A DNA stretch of 64,000 bases from Protopterus annectens (Eukaryota; Chordata; Ceratodontiformes; Protopteridae), in contig NC_056744.1 of the NCBI RefSeq assembly GCF_019279795.1, positions 901,273,904 to 901,337,903 on the forward strand, in the 5' to 3' direction. Shown here piece after piece: positions 24,881-34,889 of the stretch (the first letter of the stretch is position 1; each line of letters starts with the position of its first letter). The notes under the pieces are model-generated. The model had not been told where the DNA came from and ran no database searches. It saw nothing but the letters and a program-made list of their open reading frames with translations. Made by a program: the position numbers and the translations under genes.

Positions 24881-25492
24881 TCTCTGTACAGATGTGCAGA
24901 TGTCAGGTATTACTATGGCCATACCACTATGTAGGTGCCCACATTGTATTGTGCTGTGGGCCTGGACACTGCTGCTAGTTCCGACATATGGGATATTCCT
25001 TAATGTGAGCCTTGCCCCTTTTCCTTGCCTGTGTGAGGAACATTACAGAGGTGGTGGCAAACAGATTCACATACAGTAGGTGGCAATACATCACAGGACA
25101 AGAATAATGGAGACAGCCAAACAACATGGGGGACATATCCCCAGATTTGTGAACAAATTCTATGTCACCAGTGCTGTTATACACATGGTGGATTGATACA
25201 TTGACAGGGTTTGTGTAGACATGCATTTAGTGAGTGACTTCACAACTGACAGTGATATGTGTCTGACATACCTTTCCAGTGGCACTCTGTCCACAGACTG
25301 GCCACATGTCTGCCTGTTATGTTTTGTCTGTTCCCCAGAGAGTTGGTGTCCTTGGAAAATCAGTCGTGGATTCTGGGGAATGCAGTCAGTAAATACTCAC
25401 ATCTATTGGTATTACCAACATTATATTCCTCATAAAGGATGTTACAACAAACCCATTAACATCTGCAACTGTCTCAATGTATGACAACAGTA
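24880..25492. repeat. Dispersed repeat D1, copy 2, left part
   Basis: Homologous to 16.6-16.9 kb (the TGTTATGT..CTGTTCCCCAGA and GCAACTGTCTCAATGT blocks). It is cut at 25492 by the PLE insertion and resumes at 29558. Confidence 0.65.
25478..25492. repeat. Target-site duplication of the PLE, left copy
   Basis: TGTATGACAACAGTA here is repeated exactly at 29543-29557. Repeat D1 continues across the two copies as it does in the uninterrupted homologue at 16.87 kb. Confidence 0.85.
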
Positions 25493-25539
25493 ACAACAAG
25501 AATGTTCAGGAGCCACCACAATGTAAAAACACAAAAGTC

Positions 25540-25600
25540 TTTAATGAATAACTAGCGCTTTCACGTACATCCAAAGGTACGCTTCCTCAGGTTTAAACAA
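25540..25600 (-). ncRNA. Hammerhead-ribozyme-like motif in the PLE 3' region
   Basis: On the minus strand, CTGAGGA (25590-25584, fits CUGANGA) is followed by an extra A, a six-pair stem GCGTAC/GTACGT with loop CTTTGGAT, and then GAAA (25562-25559). CUGANGA, stem II and GAAA form the hammerhead core, and PLEs are known to carry hammerhead motifs in their terminal repeats. The extra A after CUGANGA is not canonical, and I cannot see a convincing stem III. It may be degenerate, or need pairing to a second copy. Confidence 0.5.
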
Positions 25601-26310
25601 CAGTTCATATTCATCCATATTTATATCAAAAGCCTCATTGGTTAATTGATTAATTTAAAACAATTAAACAATTAAAATATGCATTGTGAGCAATCTATTC
25701 ATTAGTCAGTCATGCCCCTGCTTCTGCTCTCTTAAACATACAGTGTAAAGCACACATTTTTGCATTTCTAATGCAATGTCATGTATAGTTCTAAATTATA
25801 ACAAGAATGCATAGAAACTGTATAACTTCTAATATAAATATTCATAAATAAATAACAGTGAAATATATGAATAACAATAATATCTGTCATGCTTATTAAG
25901 AAATATAAATGCAAAAGTGCATGTATATATATAAATACATAGCATCTGTATGAAAATGCATTATTCAGAACATCCTTCAAAGAGAAACATTAAATATAAA
26001 CTTATATTTTGCTAAAATTCATAATAGATATCCTAAAATTCACAAATGTTAAAACTATGCTACATATCGACTATATATGGATGTAAAGCATATATCAACT
26101 ATTATAACACACGTATACATTTGGTGTATGAGAAAGCTATAATAATAGTTGTGTTTAAATAATAATATAAAGCTTCTTTATAGCTCATTGTATTTCATTA
26201 TTATACTAAAGTCCATTAAAAAACAAAAACAAAAACAAAAAATATATATATAAGACATCTTCATTTAATAAATCCAATCTAATCTGGTCTAGTTTAACTT
26301 CATTTTCGTT

Positions 26311-26820
26311 TCATTTGCGTCTTTCTAATACTGGTTTAATAGTTAGAGCCTGATTCAACCCTGGTTCAATATGTGCCCTTAATCTCAAGATCCACTTCAA
26401 TTCTATCAGTTCAAGATAACCCATATTATTGCCTTCTCTCTTATTATCATATACTAATTGTAATACCCTGAACCTGAAATGATGGTTAGGGAACATATAG
26501 TTATGCTTAGCTAAAGCATTGGTTAAGATATTCCTTCTTATATCATAATCATGATTATAAATACGGTCCCTAAGCCTTCTGGATGTTAATCCTACATAAT
26601 ACGCATTACAGGCTTCACATGTAGCTAAGTAAACTAAGTTCTTTGACTCACAATTTGCATAAAATGAAGGTATAAAGGTGTAGTCTAGATCCGGAACTGT
26701 GAATGGTTGGATCTTAGAGATAAATTTACACATATTACACCTATTACAAGGATCTGTCCCACTTCTCATAGCTTGTCTAATATCTAACCTAATATTGCCT
26801 ATCTTCTCAGTGCATAGCAA
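26311..26820 (-). CDS. PLE GIY-YIG endonuclease domain (separated from RT by a frame change)
   Basis: This is the endonuclease that nicks target DNA to prime reverse transcription of the PLE. The 169-residue frame has a Cys-rich knuckle CNRCNMC at residues 25-31, the GIY-YIG core LVYLATC (62-68) and YYVGLT (74-79), the Arg-rich helix RRLRDRIYNH (81-90) and DIRR, and a later Glu-rich segment (MGYLELIELKWI) that should supply the catalytic Glu. These are in family order and spacing. Its frame continues the RT frame upstream: the join reads GTA then five A then TCTGAAAAGA, and one additional A would fuse RT and endonuclease. The listed start is therefore not a true initiation site. Intact in itself; likely made as part of a polyprotein. 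Confidence 0.88.
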   Translation of the reverse strand: MLCTEKIGNIRLDIRQAMRSGTDPCNRCNMCKFISKIQPFTVPDLDYTFIPSFYANCESKNLVYLATCEACNAYYVGLTSRRLRDRIYNHDYDIRRNILTNALAKHNYMFPNHHFRFRVLQLVYDNKREGNNMGYLELIELKWILRLRAHIEPGLNQALTIKPVLERRK

Positions 26821-26825
26821 TCTTT

Positions 26826-28577
26826 TCAGATTTTTACTGTCCTGTACCTAAACATAGGTCTATCACCAACTGCCTGTGCCACCTGTGTATCCAATAACAG
26901 AATCTTCCAATTATCTCTAATGATATTATTGATATGACTAATATCATTTGTGTATCTGGTTATAAAGGCTACTTTCATATCATTCTGTTGCATCTTAGGG
27001 AATTGTATATTAGTCCTTCGCTTCATTCTGGTATTTATTTCTTCATCAAAAATAGAAGATTTTATTTCATCTATAAAAATGGGAGGGTATCCCCTGTCTA
27101 TAAATAAGTTCGCTGTTAGGTCTATCTGTAACTTTCTATCTTCTTCCTTATTACACAGACTGGGTATCCTTAGAAACTGTCCCTTCACTACATTATAAAA
27201 TATGTGTCGTGGATGCATACTATTGTAATGGAGAATGGCATTTCTCCAGCATGGTTTCCTATATATGGTAGTCGAAATAGAACTATCTGATTCCTTCATA
27301 ATGGTAATATCCAAAAAATCTATCTTATTAATGGATTTCGCCACAGTAAAATGTAAGAAATCAGTAGTGGACTCCATGTAGGATACCAATTCTGAGAATA
27401 CATCTTCACTTCCATTCCATATTATTAGTATGTCATCCACGAAACGTCTGTATAATACGACGTCTCTAAAGAAATCACTATTAAACAGGAATCTATTTTC
27501 CCATTGATGCATTACCAGATTGGCGTAAGAATTAGCACAGGGAGTGCCCATGGCTACTCCCCATATTTGTGCATATATTTCATTATTAAATAAAAATATG
27601 TTGTTGCTTAAAACTAACTCAAGCAATATACATATTAATATTTGAGATGCCTTATCAAGCATACTATCCATATGTAAAAATTCCCTAATAGCCTCCACAC
27701 CATAATCATTAGGAATACTTGTAAATACATTTTTAATGTCCATCGATATTAGCATAGTACATGGAGATATTCTATTTATTATAGCTGGATCTTGCAGCTC
27801 TTTCAACAGGCCATAGGTATCTTTTAGTATCATAGGTATTCTCTTAACCAAAGGCCCTAATTTAGATTGAATAAAGACAGAAATCTTTTCTGTCACCCAC
27901 TGTTCTCCTGAAACTATTGGATGTAAAGGAGGTGGAAAAATTCCCTTGTGTATTTTAGGGAGACCTTTTATTACCGGTATGAGAGGCAGCTCTATAAGTA
28001 GATACTCGTACAGTTCTTTATCAATTTGCCTGCACATCAGAAGATCAAAAAGTGAGTCTTGTACTTGTTTCACAATACATGCTACATCCTTTCTCCCTAT
28101 ATGCTTATATGCAGAATCATCACCAAGCATTTCAAACATCATTTCTGTATACATAGAGGTTGGCATCATCACTATTCCCCCACCCTTGTCTGCTGGCTTA
28201 AAAGTTAGTTCTTTTACACTTTGTAGGCCCCTGAGACATAATTTCTCATTTGGATTTAAATTATAAAATATTCTACTATGTTTGCATTGAGAATAGTAAG
28301 CATAGAAATCTTTCTCACAAGATTTTACAAAACACTCGACATTATTCGGTAACGATGGAATAAATATACTCTTATTTTTAAGAACGTTGTTGTTAATATT
28401 AGAACATGGCACATGAACATCTTTAAAGAGTACCTTAAGAGCTACAGCTCTTGCAAACAAACGTAAATCAATCAGCAGCTCCGATAAATCACTCCCTTGC
28501 GAGGGAATGAAAGACAATCCTTTGAGCAAAGCTTCTTCATCAGGGGTTAATGTTCTTGTACAGAGGTTAAAAAACAA
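26826..28577 (-). CDS. PLE reverse transcriptase
   Basis: A 583-residue RT of the Penelope class, which copies element RNA. Motifs in order: NLCTRTLTPDEEALLKGLSF (N-terminal PLE signature, residues 4-23), KPADKGGGIV (127-136), GLPKIHK (205-211), HPIVSGE (219-225), MDIKNVFTSIP (279-289, first catalytic Asp), MGTPCANSYANL (343-354), YRRFVDDILI (376-385, catalytic Asp pair 381-382) and IYRKP (438-442). All catalytic residues are kept and no internal stop exists. The frame is open upstream of the listed Met and overlaps the end of ORF1 in another phase, so translation probably reaches it by frameshift or as a lost fusion. It ends in TGA just after RYRTVKI because of the A-run lesion before the endonuclease. 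Confidence 0.93.
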   Translation of the reverse strand: MFFNLCTRTLTPDEEALLKGLSFIPSQGSDLSELLIDLRLFARAVALKVLFKDVHVPCSNINNNVLKNKSIFIPSLPNNVECFVKSCEKDFYAYYSQCKHSRIFYNLNPNEKLCLRGLQSVKELTFKPADKGGGIVMMPTSMYTEMMFEMLGDDSAYKHIGRKDVACIVKQVQDSLFDLLMCRQIDKELYEYLLIELPLIPVIKGLPKIHKGIFPPPLHPIVSGEQWVTEKISVFIQSKLGPLVKRIPMILKDTYGLLKELQDPAIINRISPCTMLISMDIKNVFTSIPNDYGVEAIREFLHMDSMLDKASQILICILLELVLSNNIFLFNNEIYAQIWGVAMGTPCANSYANLVMHQWENRFLFNSDFFRDVVLYRRFVDDILIIWNGSEDVFSELVSYMESTTDFLHFTVAKSINKIDFLDITIMKESDSSISTTIYRKPCWRNAILHYNSMHPRHIFYNVVKGQFLRIPSLCNKEEDRKLQIDLTANLFIDRGYPPIFIDEIKSSIFDEEINTRMKRRTNIQFPKMQQNDMKVAFITRYTNDISHINNIIRDNWKILLLDTQVAQAVGDRPMFRYRTVKI

Positions 28578-28582
28578 TTTGG

Positions 28583-29542
28583 TTAACTCCTGTTTTTCTG
28601 TCTCGGTTCTATGGTCTCGCCTGAATGTTTCCGTTTTCCTCTCCCTCGACTCTCTGAGCGGGTTGTTGCCCTGGTCTTGTATTGCACCGGTAGCTGTAAA
28701 AAAGCACCCGGTGCAGTATTCGCTCCACTTTTCGGTCTTGCTCCCACAGGAATTGCTAATCTTAACGCTTGCTGGTTACATGGTGGAGTATCACCAACCG
28801 GTGTCTGATTGTCACTATCTATGGTCACGGATGATGTCATCATTATGTTCCCCGCATCTAAAGGTTCGCCGCTTTCCGTTGTTTCAGTACTAGGACTGTT
28901 CATGCTGATGGAATCATGCCTTCGCGTGTTAGATGTTGCATTATATTTGGGCCATACAAAGATTTGCCCTGTTGTAAAATCTTGGTAATCTCTTCTGAGT
29001 TTCTTGTATTTCAGCTGTTCAAGTCTGTCGCTGTAAGCAGCGACTTGTTTAAATATGACATCCAGCTTACTATCATATATCTCTCCTTTATAGGAGCGCA
29101 ACATCTCTTGATGTAATGTCTCTACTTTGGTAACCAGATCAGATTCAATGGGGGAGAAATAGTCGATTAGCAACTTGATATACTGGATACTGAAATCTAT
29201 ATTAAGCTGCTGCCACTTTTTTAGAAGTTCAGGGTGACTATCCCCGTAACTAGGCATGCATAGAATACGCATGCCTCGGGGTATTATCTTGAAATGAAGG
29301 CATGCCTCTAAATGTCTTCTTTGCCAAATAAATCTATGTAATTTATATAAATCATTTTCAAGTTGTCTCAGTTCACTATAAAATTCCTGTAGATTTCCCA
29401 CAGTACCTGTTTTCTTATGGACAACTGATAAATGTAATTCCATATTTAGCAACGGGTTCTCTCGTTGATGGAAGATGTTTTTCCAATCAGTATTAGTTTT
29501 CCTGGATCCAGGGTTGTAATCCAACTCAATTGCAGTTGTCAT
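28583..29542 (-). CDS. PLE ORF1 / N-terminal protein
   Basis: A 319-residue ORF starting with the ATG at the very 5' edge of the element. The first two thirds are rich in charged helical sequence (for example LQEFYSELRQLENDLYKLHR and KVETLHQEMLRSYKGE) that looks coiled-coil-forming. The middle has LEACLHFKIIPRGMRI and IKLLIDYFSPIE. The last third is Ser/Thr/Pro-rich and ends in a basic tail (RGRGKRKHSG). A diverged homologue is encoded at 41933-42247 (LEGCMHHNVVPRGLKV), so this protein is a shared feature of the PLE families here. No enzyme motif is visible. A nucleic-acid-binding or multimerising role is inference from composition. Confidence 0.75.
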   Translation of the reverse strand: MTTAIELDYNPGSRKTNTDWKNIFHQRENPLLNMELHLSVVHKKTGTVGNLQEFYSELRQLENDLYKLHRFIWQRRHLEACLHFKIIPRGMRILCMPSYGDSHPELLKKWQQLNIDFSIQYIKLLIDYFSPIESDLVTKVETLHQEMLRSYKGEIYDSKLDVIFKQVAAYSDRLEQLKYKKLRRDYQDFTTGQIFVWPKYNATSNTRRHDSISMNSPSTETTESGEPLDAGNIMMTSSVTIDSDNQTPVGDTPPCNQQALRLAIPVGARPKSGANTAPGAFLQLPVQYKTRATTRSESRGRGKRKHSGETIEPRQKNRS

Positions 29543-30540
29543 TGTATGACAACAGTATGTACAATCTACCCCTGTGTTTGTGCCTCTGTCCCCAAATTAT
29601 GCCAGGCTTTGTCCAGATGTCAGCGAGGTGCAGACATATTTATTATCATTATTTCTTGCCTTAATTCCTGCTGCCATCCTAGTGATGTAGTAGACCCACG
29701 GATATGTCAGGGAAGAGACCTTAGATATGAGTCCTGGGCCTGTACATTCTGAGGTGAACTCTACATGTGAGAGGTCTGTGTATGTCTGGCCATTGTAAAC
29801 AGACTGTCATGACTGTGTACACATGTCATGTGTACATGTTGTTTGGGCTGTGTGTGGAGGGGTGTGGCTGTAAGTGTTATGGCTCCTTTATCTGACTGTG
29901 TATGCTGCTTCAGTTTCCGCTGATCTTTTGGCTGTACGTGTTTGTAGGGGCAGACTGAGACATGTCCTGTACCAAGGTCTGGATTCAGACTACACTGACA
30001 ATTGGAACTCTATATGTAGGGCTGGTGTGTGATTGGCAAACAATGATGTATTTGTTCACACAGTCCGTATACTGTACTGTTCACTTCACTTACCGGTATG
30101 TGACTGCGACTGTAGTGATGTTAGTTGTGGGTATGCACTTTCACACTGGTGTATGTTTGTCACTGCTGTTACATCCCTGTGGTGCCTGATATATTTGCAA
30201 ATAGGTGTGTAATTACCCATAGCAGATGTCCTAATTCAATTACTTGTGCTATTTCAGTAAATATATGTTGGAGCACACAGGAGGGTATTACTACAGCAAC
30301 TGTGTTAGCTTATCTATGCCAGTACTTCAGATACATCCCCATTGTCATGGCTTCCACCCACCACTTTGTCAGCCTTGGTCCAGATTCATTGGAGAATGGG
30401 GTTCTGACCATACCTGTCAACTGGCTAGATTGTTTCAGGATGTCCAGGTTTATTGCTCATATTTCTGGTCTGTTTTACAGATTATTATTATTTCTATGGT
30501 AAATTACTATAATGATAGGATTGTTGTTGGAAAATGAGGA
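29543..30540. repeat. Dispersed repeat D1 copy 2, right part, with PLE target duplication at its start
   Basis: The first 15 bp duplicate 25478-25492. Beyond them the sequence matches D1 copy 1 (CCAAATTATGCCAGGCTTTGTCC; GGCCATTG...GACTGTGTATGCTGC). The part from about 30000 to 30540 has no match I can see. Confidence 0.6.
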
Positions 30541-30689
30541 CATACATTTCATTTACCTATCTCACATCCATCAGAATATGTATGCTGAAACAAACTGTGT
30601 CACTCTGTCAAGAAGAGTACAGGGGGACAATGACCTCTTCCTTCCTGGATGCTAATGCGTTTGTGGCACATAGGAGTTTCTGACCACAG

Positions 30690-32870
30690 TGGCAATGTGG
30701 TGGTCAGGAGACATTGTTGTCAACCTGTGTACCCAGATTTCTTATAATGCCTTCTTTGCTCAGGGGACTACCATCAATGTGGTAAATCACGGGAACAGGG
30801 TTTTCCACAAAGGGGATGACAACACATTTTCTGACATTGAGCTTAAGGCCATGACTTGGACACCAGTCATTGGTCTCAGTGAGGCCTTTGAGTAGGATGC
30901 CAACATCACTTGGGTAGTTAATAATAGCTCCCAACTTGCAATTGTCTGCAAACTTTGTCATCCAGAGCCCCTTCTTGTTGGCATGGACTTCAGAGAAGTT
31001 GATACCAAACATAAGAGGACCCAGGACAGAACCCTGTGGGACTCCACTTATGACTGCTCAGCAGACTGACTTGGAGTCAGCTATTTCCACACTGTCAGTA
31101 ATATATGTGACCCAGTTTGCAACCCATCTAGTGATATATGGATTGATGCCTAGCTTAGTGAGTTTTTGCATGATTCCTGAGTGGGGAATGTTATCAAAGG
31201 ATTTGGCTAGATCAAGGTAGGCTGTATGTGCCACCTTGCCTTCATCCACAGCTCAGGTGACTGATGGCAAAAAGTTGAAGACTGATTGAGCAGGTATGAC
31301 CTACCCTTCACAAAAATAAATTGTGTGGGATTCTGAGTCTGTAGATTCCCATATCCCTGTTTATTAGGTACACAATGATGCATTCCATAGCTTCGCATAA
31401 CAGACTTGTCAGGCAGTTGGGTGGTATTTCCCAGGACCTATAATTGCACCTCATTTGTGGAGAGGGGTGACTGTAGCAGTGCACAATTCAGTAGGGACAA
31501 AGCCTGAGTTGAGACTGTGCTTGAACAGGGCACACACGTGAGATGCCAGGTCACTCTGTAGTTCATGTAGAACACAGCCAGGGATATTGTCAGGCCCCAT
31601 AGAAGCTGTATTCCTGGCCTTGGACAGTGATGTTTTAACCCATGCAGCAGTAATACTGGGTGCCTGGTAGTGTACTGGTATAGTGATTGGTCCTTTGAGG
31701 GGGGAGAGAGGGATAAAGTTTGTGCTCACTATGTCAGCCAATATATTGGCAATATTTGTTGGCTAGTCTAGGGTGGTACCATAGTCTACTAGCTCAGAAC
31801 AAGTCTTGGTATTGCCATGGAGATTCTTTACATAACTGTATGAGGCCTTGTGGTTGTCTCTACTATGTGCTCCAATTGTGTTTTCACAGCTAAATATGTA
31901 GTATTTGATGAGGGATCTCAACTTTTAATTGAGGCTGATAAGGGTTTTTTTTCCAGTCTTGGGACTTCATCTTATTCTATATCTGTTCCTTCCTACTGTT
32001 GTATAGTTTCTTTATGGCTGGAGACCAACAGATTGTCTTACTTTTGTCAGAGGTGAGGGTCCTGGTTCTATTGGGTATGGTGGTATCCATGCATTTGTGT
32101 ATGTGTTCATAGTGCAGTGTTGTTTGATTCAGTAGTCATGCAACTAGTCTTCATTTGCATGGCTGCCGTGAGGTTAGCCACCTCTGTTGTTATGAAGCCA
32201 TAGTTTGCTTTGGACAGGCTTTTCATGGTGGTTACCTCTGGAGGGGGTGGGGGGGCTGTGAATTTCCAAAGGTGATTAAGTTGTGTTAAGATATAAGATG
32301 GGAGGAGTTGACTATTGGTGTTGAGCAACAGTTGCCCATATTAGCAAGGCTCAGGTTGATGTGATGGGCATGTACATCGGTACACGAGTAGCTTTCCCAA
32401 ATAATGGTGGGGTAGTTGAAGTCAACTAGTATGAGAGTGTAAGGCTGGACACTAATATTCTCCAGGGTGTTTAGAGACATGGAGTGTGAGTCTTGGGACA
32501 TGTTTGGGGACCTATAGCAGGCTACAACCTGAACCACTGTCTTACCCAATGTTAGCTACACCTGCAGGATCTGTAATGCATAATGTTGTTCTTCCACTCT
32601 GGAGGTGTGTGCATCCTTAATGAATATGGAAATACTACCACCTTTGGTGCTTCAGTCCAAGTTCTTAAGCTAACAGTTGTGGAATGAGGTATAGGCTGGT
32701 AGTGCAGGGGTGCTTCCTGCTGCCTTTAACCTGGTCTCTGTTACAGCACAAATGTCATTGTTCCCCATTTTAAGGAATAATTCCAGTGAGTGCATTTTCA
32801 GATTTAGACTTCTAGTGTGCAGCAGCATGACCCTCAGATTGCATTTGTTTATAGCTGTCTTGTATTTATT
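30690..32870 (-). mobile_element. CR1-like LINE copy, heavily decayed
   Basis: The minus strand encodes, in pieces, the same LINE family as at 53-56 kb. Near 32870-32680: VMLLHTRSLNLKMHSLELFL and AVTETRLKAAGSTPALPAY (endonuclease start). At 32549-32286: VVACYRSPNMSQDSHS and LVDFNYPTIIW (normally LGDFNYPGIDW). At 32328-32107: TTMKSLSKANYGF. At 31741-31451: SKARNTASMGPDNIPGC (RT N-terminal). At 31249-31058: AYLDLAKSFDNIPHSG. At 31012-30704: WMTKFADNCKLGA with HGLKLNVRKCVVIP. The catalytic FADD has become FADN. Numerous stops and frameshifts make it inactive. The 3' tail is missing. Confidence 0.85.
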
Positions 32871-32875
32871 CACCT

Positions 32876-32879
<4 letters not shown>

Positions 32880-32953
<74 letters not shown>

Positions 32954-33300
32954 ATGCATATATGTACATATAAATCTGGATGTATATCTCTCTATATATA
33001 TTTTTGTATTGTGTATAGATTTGTCCACATATATGCATCGCCATACATATATACATGTATATATAGAGAACCTGACTGATTCTGCAGTCTCCTTTCCCTA
33101 CTGTTGAATGACTGTACAAACTGATATGTTGGGAATGTCATCATTATTTAATAGGGCTGGGGTGGTGTAATGGTACATTGCTTTCATTGTAGTTTACAGG
33201 GCCCTGTGTTCAAGACTTGGTAGGCCTTATTATTTTGTTGCAAGGCAGAACAGTTCTGCTGTGGAGGAAGGGATAAGGGCAATAATTAACAGAGGTCCCT
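32880..33300 (+). repeat. Dispersed repeat D2 copy 2
   Basis: Begins with (AT)n 32880-32930 and (TG)n 32931-32952, then TTTGTCCACATATATGCATCGCCATAC, CCTTTCCCTACTGTTGAATGACTG, and a tRNA-like segment (GGTGGTGTAATGGTACATTG ... CCTGTGTTCAAGACTTGG), then ATTTTGTTGCAAGGCAGAAC. The head here, with GGTGTAATGGTA and GTTCAAGAC, is the most tRNA-like of the three copies and resembles tRNA-Gly-derived heads. Confidence 0.6.
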
Positions 33301-33391
33301 AGTTTGGGCCCCTTCATCCCCATTTAGACAAACTTTGGACAGATTTGTTGCAGTTAGAGGTTCAGAGTGTGGATTTGATGTCTGACTCACT

Positions 33392-33401
<10 letters not shown>

Positions 33402-33459
<58 letters not shown>
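33402..33459. repeat. (AT)n microsatellite
   Basis: About 29 AT units preceded by ACACACAC; it directly abuts the tail end of the V-SINE. Confidence 0.97.
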
Positions 33460-33461
<2 letters not shown>

Positions 33462-33476
33462 GTTTTACATACATAC

Positions 33477-33768
33477 TATAATGGTCTTTTGGCTTTTCCT
33501 GGTTAGAGGTCACCACCCCAGAATTCCAGTCCGCTGATGACTGGCAGTGGATTTTTACAGTGCCGAGTTGCCACCCCGATGCCCAATCTTCAAAGAAGGC
33601 ACACCCATTCATGTGCACACCTAACTGGATGTCTTTCAAACATCACTCGACTGCGGTGAGTACATGCAGACTCCACACAGAAGCTGCTCCAGCTGAGAAT
33701 CGAATGGGAGAACTTCTTGCTGTGAGGCGACAACACTAACCTCTGCACCACAACAACCAGCTGTTTTA
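33477..33768 (-). mobile_element. V-SINE-like tRNA-derived SINE, full length
   Basis: Read on the minus strand from 33768: a tRNA head with A box TGGTGCAGAGGTTAG, then GTCGCCTCACAGCAAGAAG and a B-box-like CATTCGATTC, then TGTGTGGAGTCTGCATGT, a central segment, and a 3' end AGCGGACTGGAATTCTGG and GTGACC..AACC.GGAAAAGCCAAAAGAC. The GCCTCACAGCAAGAAG head with TGTGGAGTNTGCATGT following is typical of the V-SINE group known from fish, sharks and lungfish. A 3' partial copy of the same SINE lies at 52517-52677. Confidence 0.8.
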
Positions 33769-33779
33769 TATACATATTG

Positions 33780-33811
33780 AGATATTTATATATACGCATG
33801 TATAGATTTAC

Positions 33812-33866
<55 letters not shown>

Positions 33867-34370
33867 GTGTATATTTTATATGTATATCTCTACATATATT
33901 ACTTATTAATGTTTCCATATACATATATATGTATGCACCACCATACAATTACACATTTATATATGTAGAACACATGACTAATGTTAACAAACCTTTCCCC
34001 TACTGTTGAATGACTTTGCTGAATGATATGTTTGAAAAACATCAGACATATCTGCAGCTGAGATGACTTGGTGATAAATTGCTGTGGCAATATTGTGCAG
34101 GGTCCTGTGTTCAAGAATTGCAAGGGCTGATTATTTTGTTGCTGGGCAGAACAAGGGCTGTTGGATACAGAGTGATTAAGGCACTTTTAAGCCATTGTAA
34201 GTGACTTTGCATGGGTTTACATGGTGGTAAGCATGCTAACTTCTGGCTACCTGTGCTGACAGGCAGCCTTAAATGTGTTTAATCTGTGTAGGCATCACTT
34301 AGCACCATGTAAACAGGCTTAGTCCTGCTTACTACTGCTTACTCCCGCTTACCCCAACTCTAATTTCTTT
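33780..34370 (+). repeat. Dispersed repeat D2 copy 3
   Basis: (AT)n at 33816-33863, then ATATATGTATGCACCACCATAC, CTTTCCCCTACTGTTGAATGAC, AGGGTCCTGTGTTCAAGAATTG, TTATTTTGTTGCTGGGCAGA, GGCTGTTGGATACAGAGTGA and CATGGGTTTACATGGTGG. Near 34305-34355 GCTTACTACTGCTTACTCC forms a short run of related 8-mers. It shares the whole order of D2 copies 1 and 2. Confidence 0.65.
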
Positions 34371-34880
34371 AAATGAAAAGAAAAAAGGGGTGATAGGAAA
34401 GTGGTGAAAAAGGGGGCATGAAGAGGAAAAAAACAATATTAAAGATAGCTAAGGATGTGCAAGATGGGTGTAGGGAGGTCCATAGCTTTCCATTTCTTCT
34501 ACATCAATAGCTGTGCATATATACAGAATTTGGAGGTAAATTTGGATGCTCAAAACCTGAGAGAGCATTGAGGACAACAATAATGTGTTCTGAATTCAAT
34601 TAGACAAGATTGCATGTGTTCAGTGGACACGTGTGAAATGGACAGCTATGTATGGGGCAACATTTTTTATGGGAACAGATTGCCCTTTTTTTAAGGTGAG
34701 AGTGGGATGTTTGGAAAGGATAGTAGGTATATTTGGGGAGGTAGGTTGGGTAGGAAGACAGACAAGATAGACAAGACAGCATACAGGGGCAGTATATGAC
34801 ACATGTGGGGGGTAAACACATTGGACAGGGAGGGGTGTTTGGTAATCGGAAGCCCATGAGCCCCCAAATGGATACAGTGG
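34371..34880. other. Unassigned sequence
   Basis: No supported gene. Overlapping minus-strand ORFs at 34600-34912 are Pro/Cys/His-rich in all three frames and look like composition artefacts. Confidence 0.3.
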
Positions 34881-34889
34881 GACTGAGGT

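Larger units (their letters stand above)
25493..29542 (-). mobile_element. Near-intact Penelope-like element (GIY-YIG type)
   Basis: This is a complete PLE insertion on the minus strand, bounded by an exact 15-bp duplication. In element order it has an ORF1, an RT ORF with the full PLE motif set, a Cys-rich linker plus GIY-YIG endonuclease, an AT-rich 3' region of about 700 bp, and a hammerhead-like hairpin 50-100 bp from the 3' end. The 5' end coincides exactly with the ATG of ORF1, so the copy is either 5'-truncated there or lacks the usual upstream pLTR. Only single-base-scale lesions separate its ORFs, which implies a relatively recent insertion. Confidence 0.92.
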
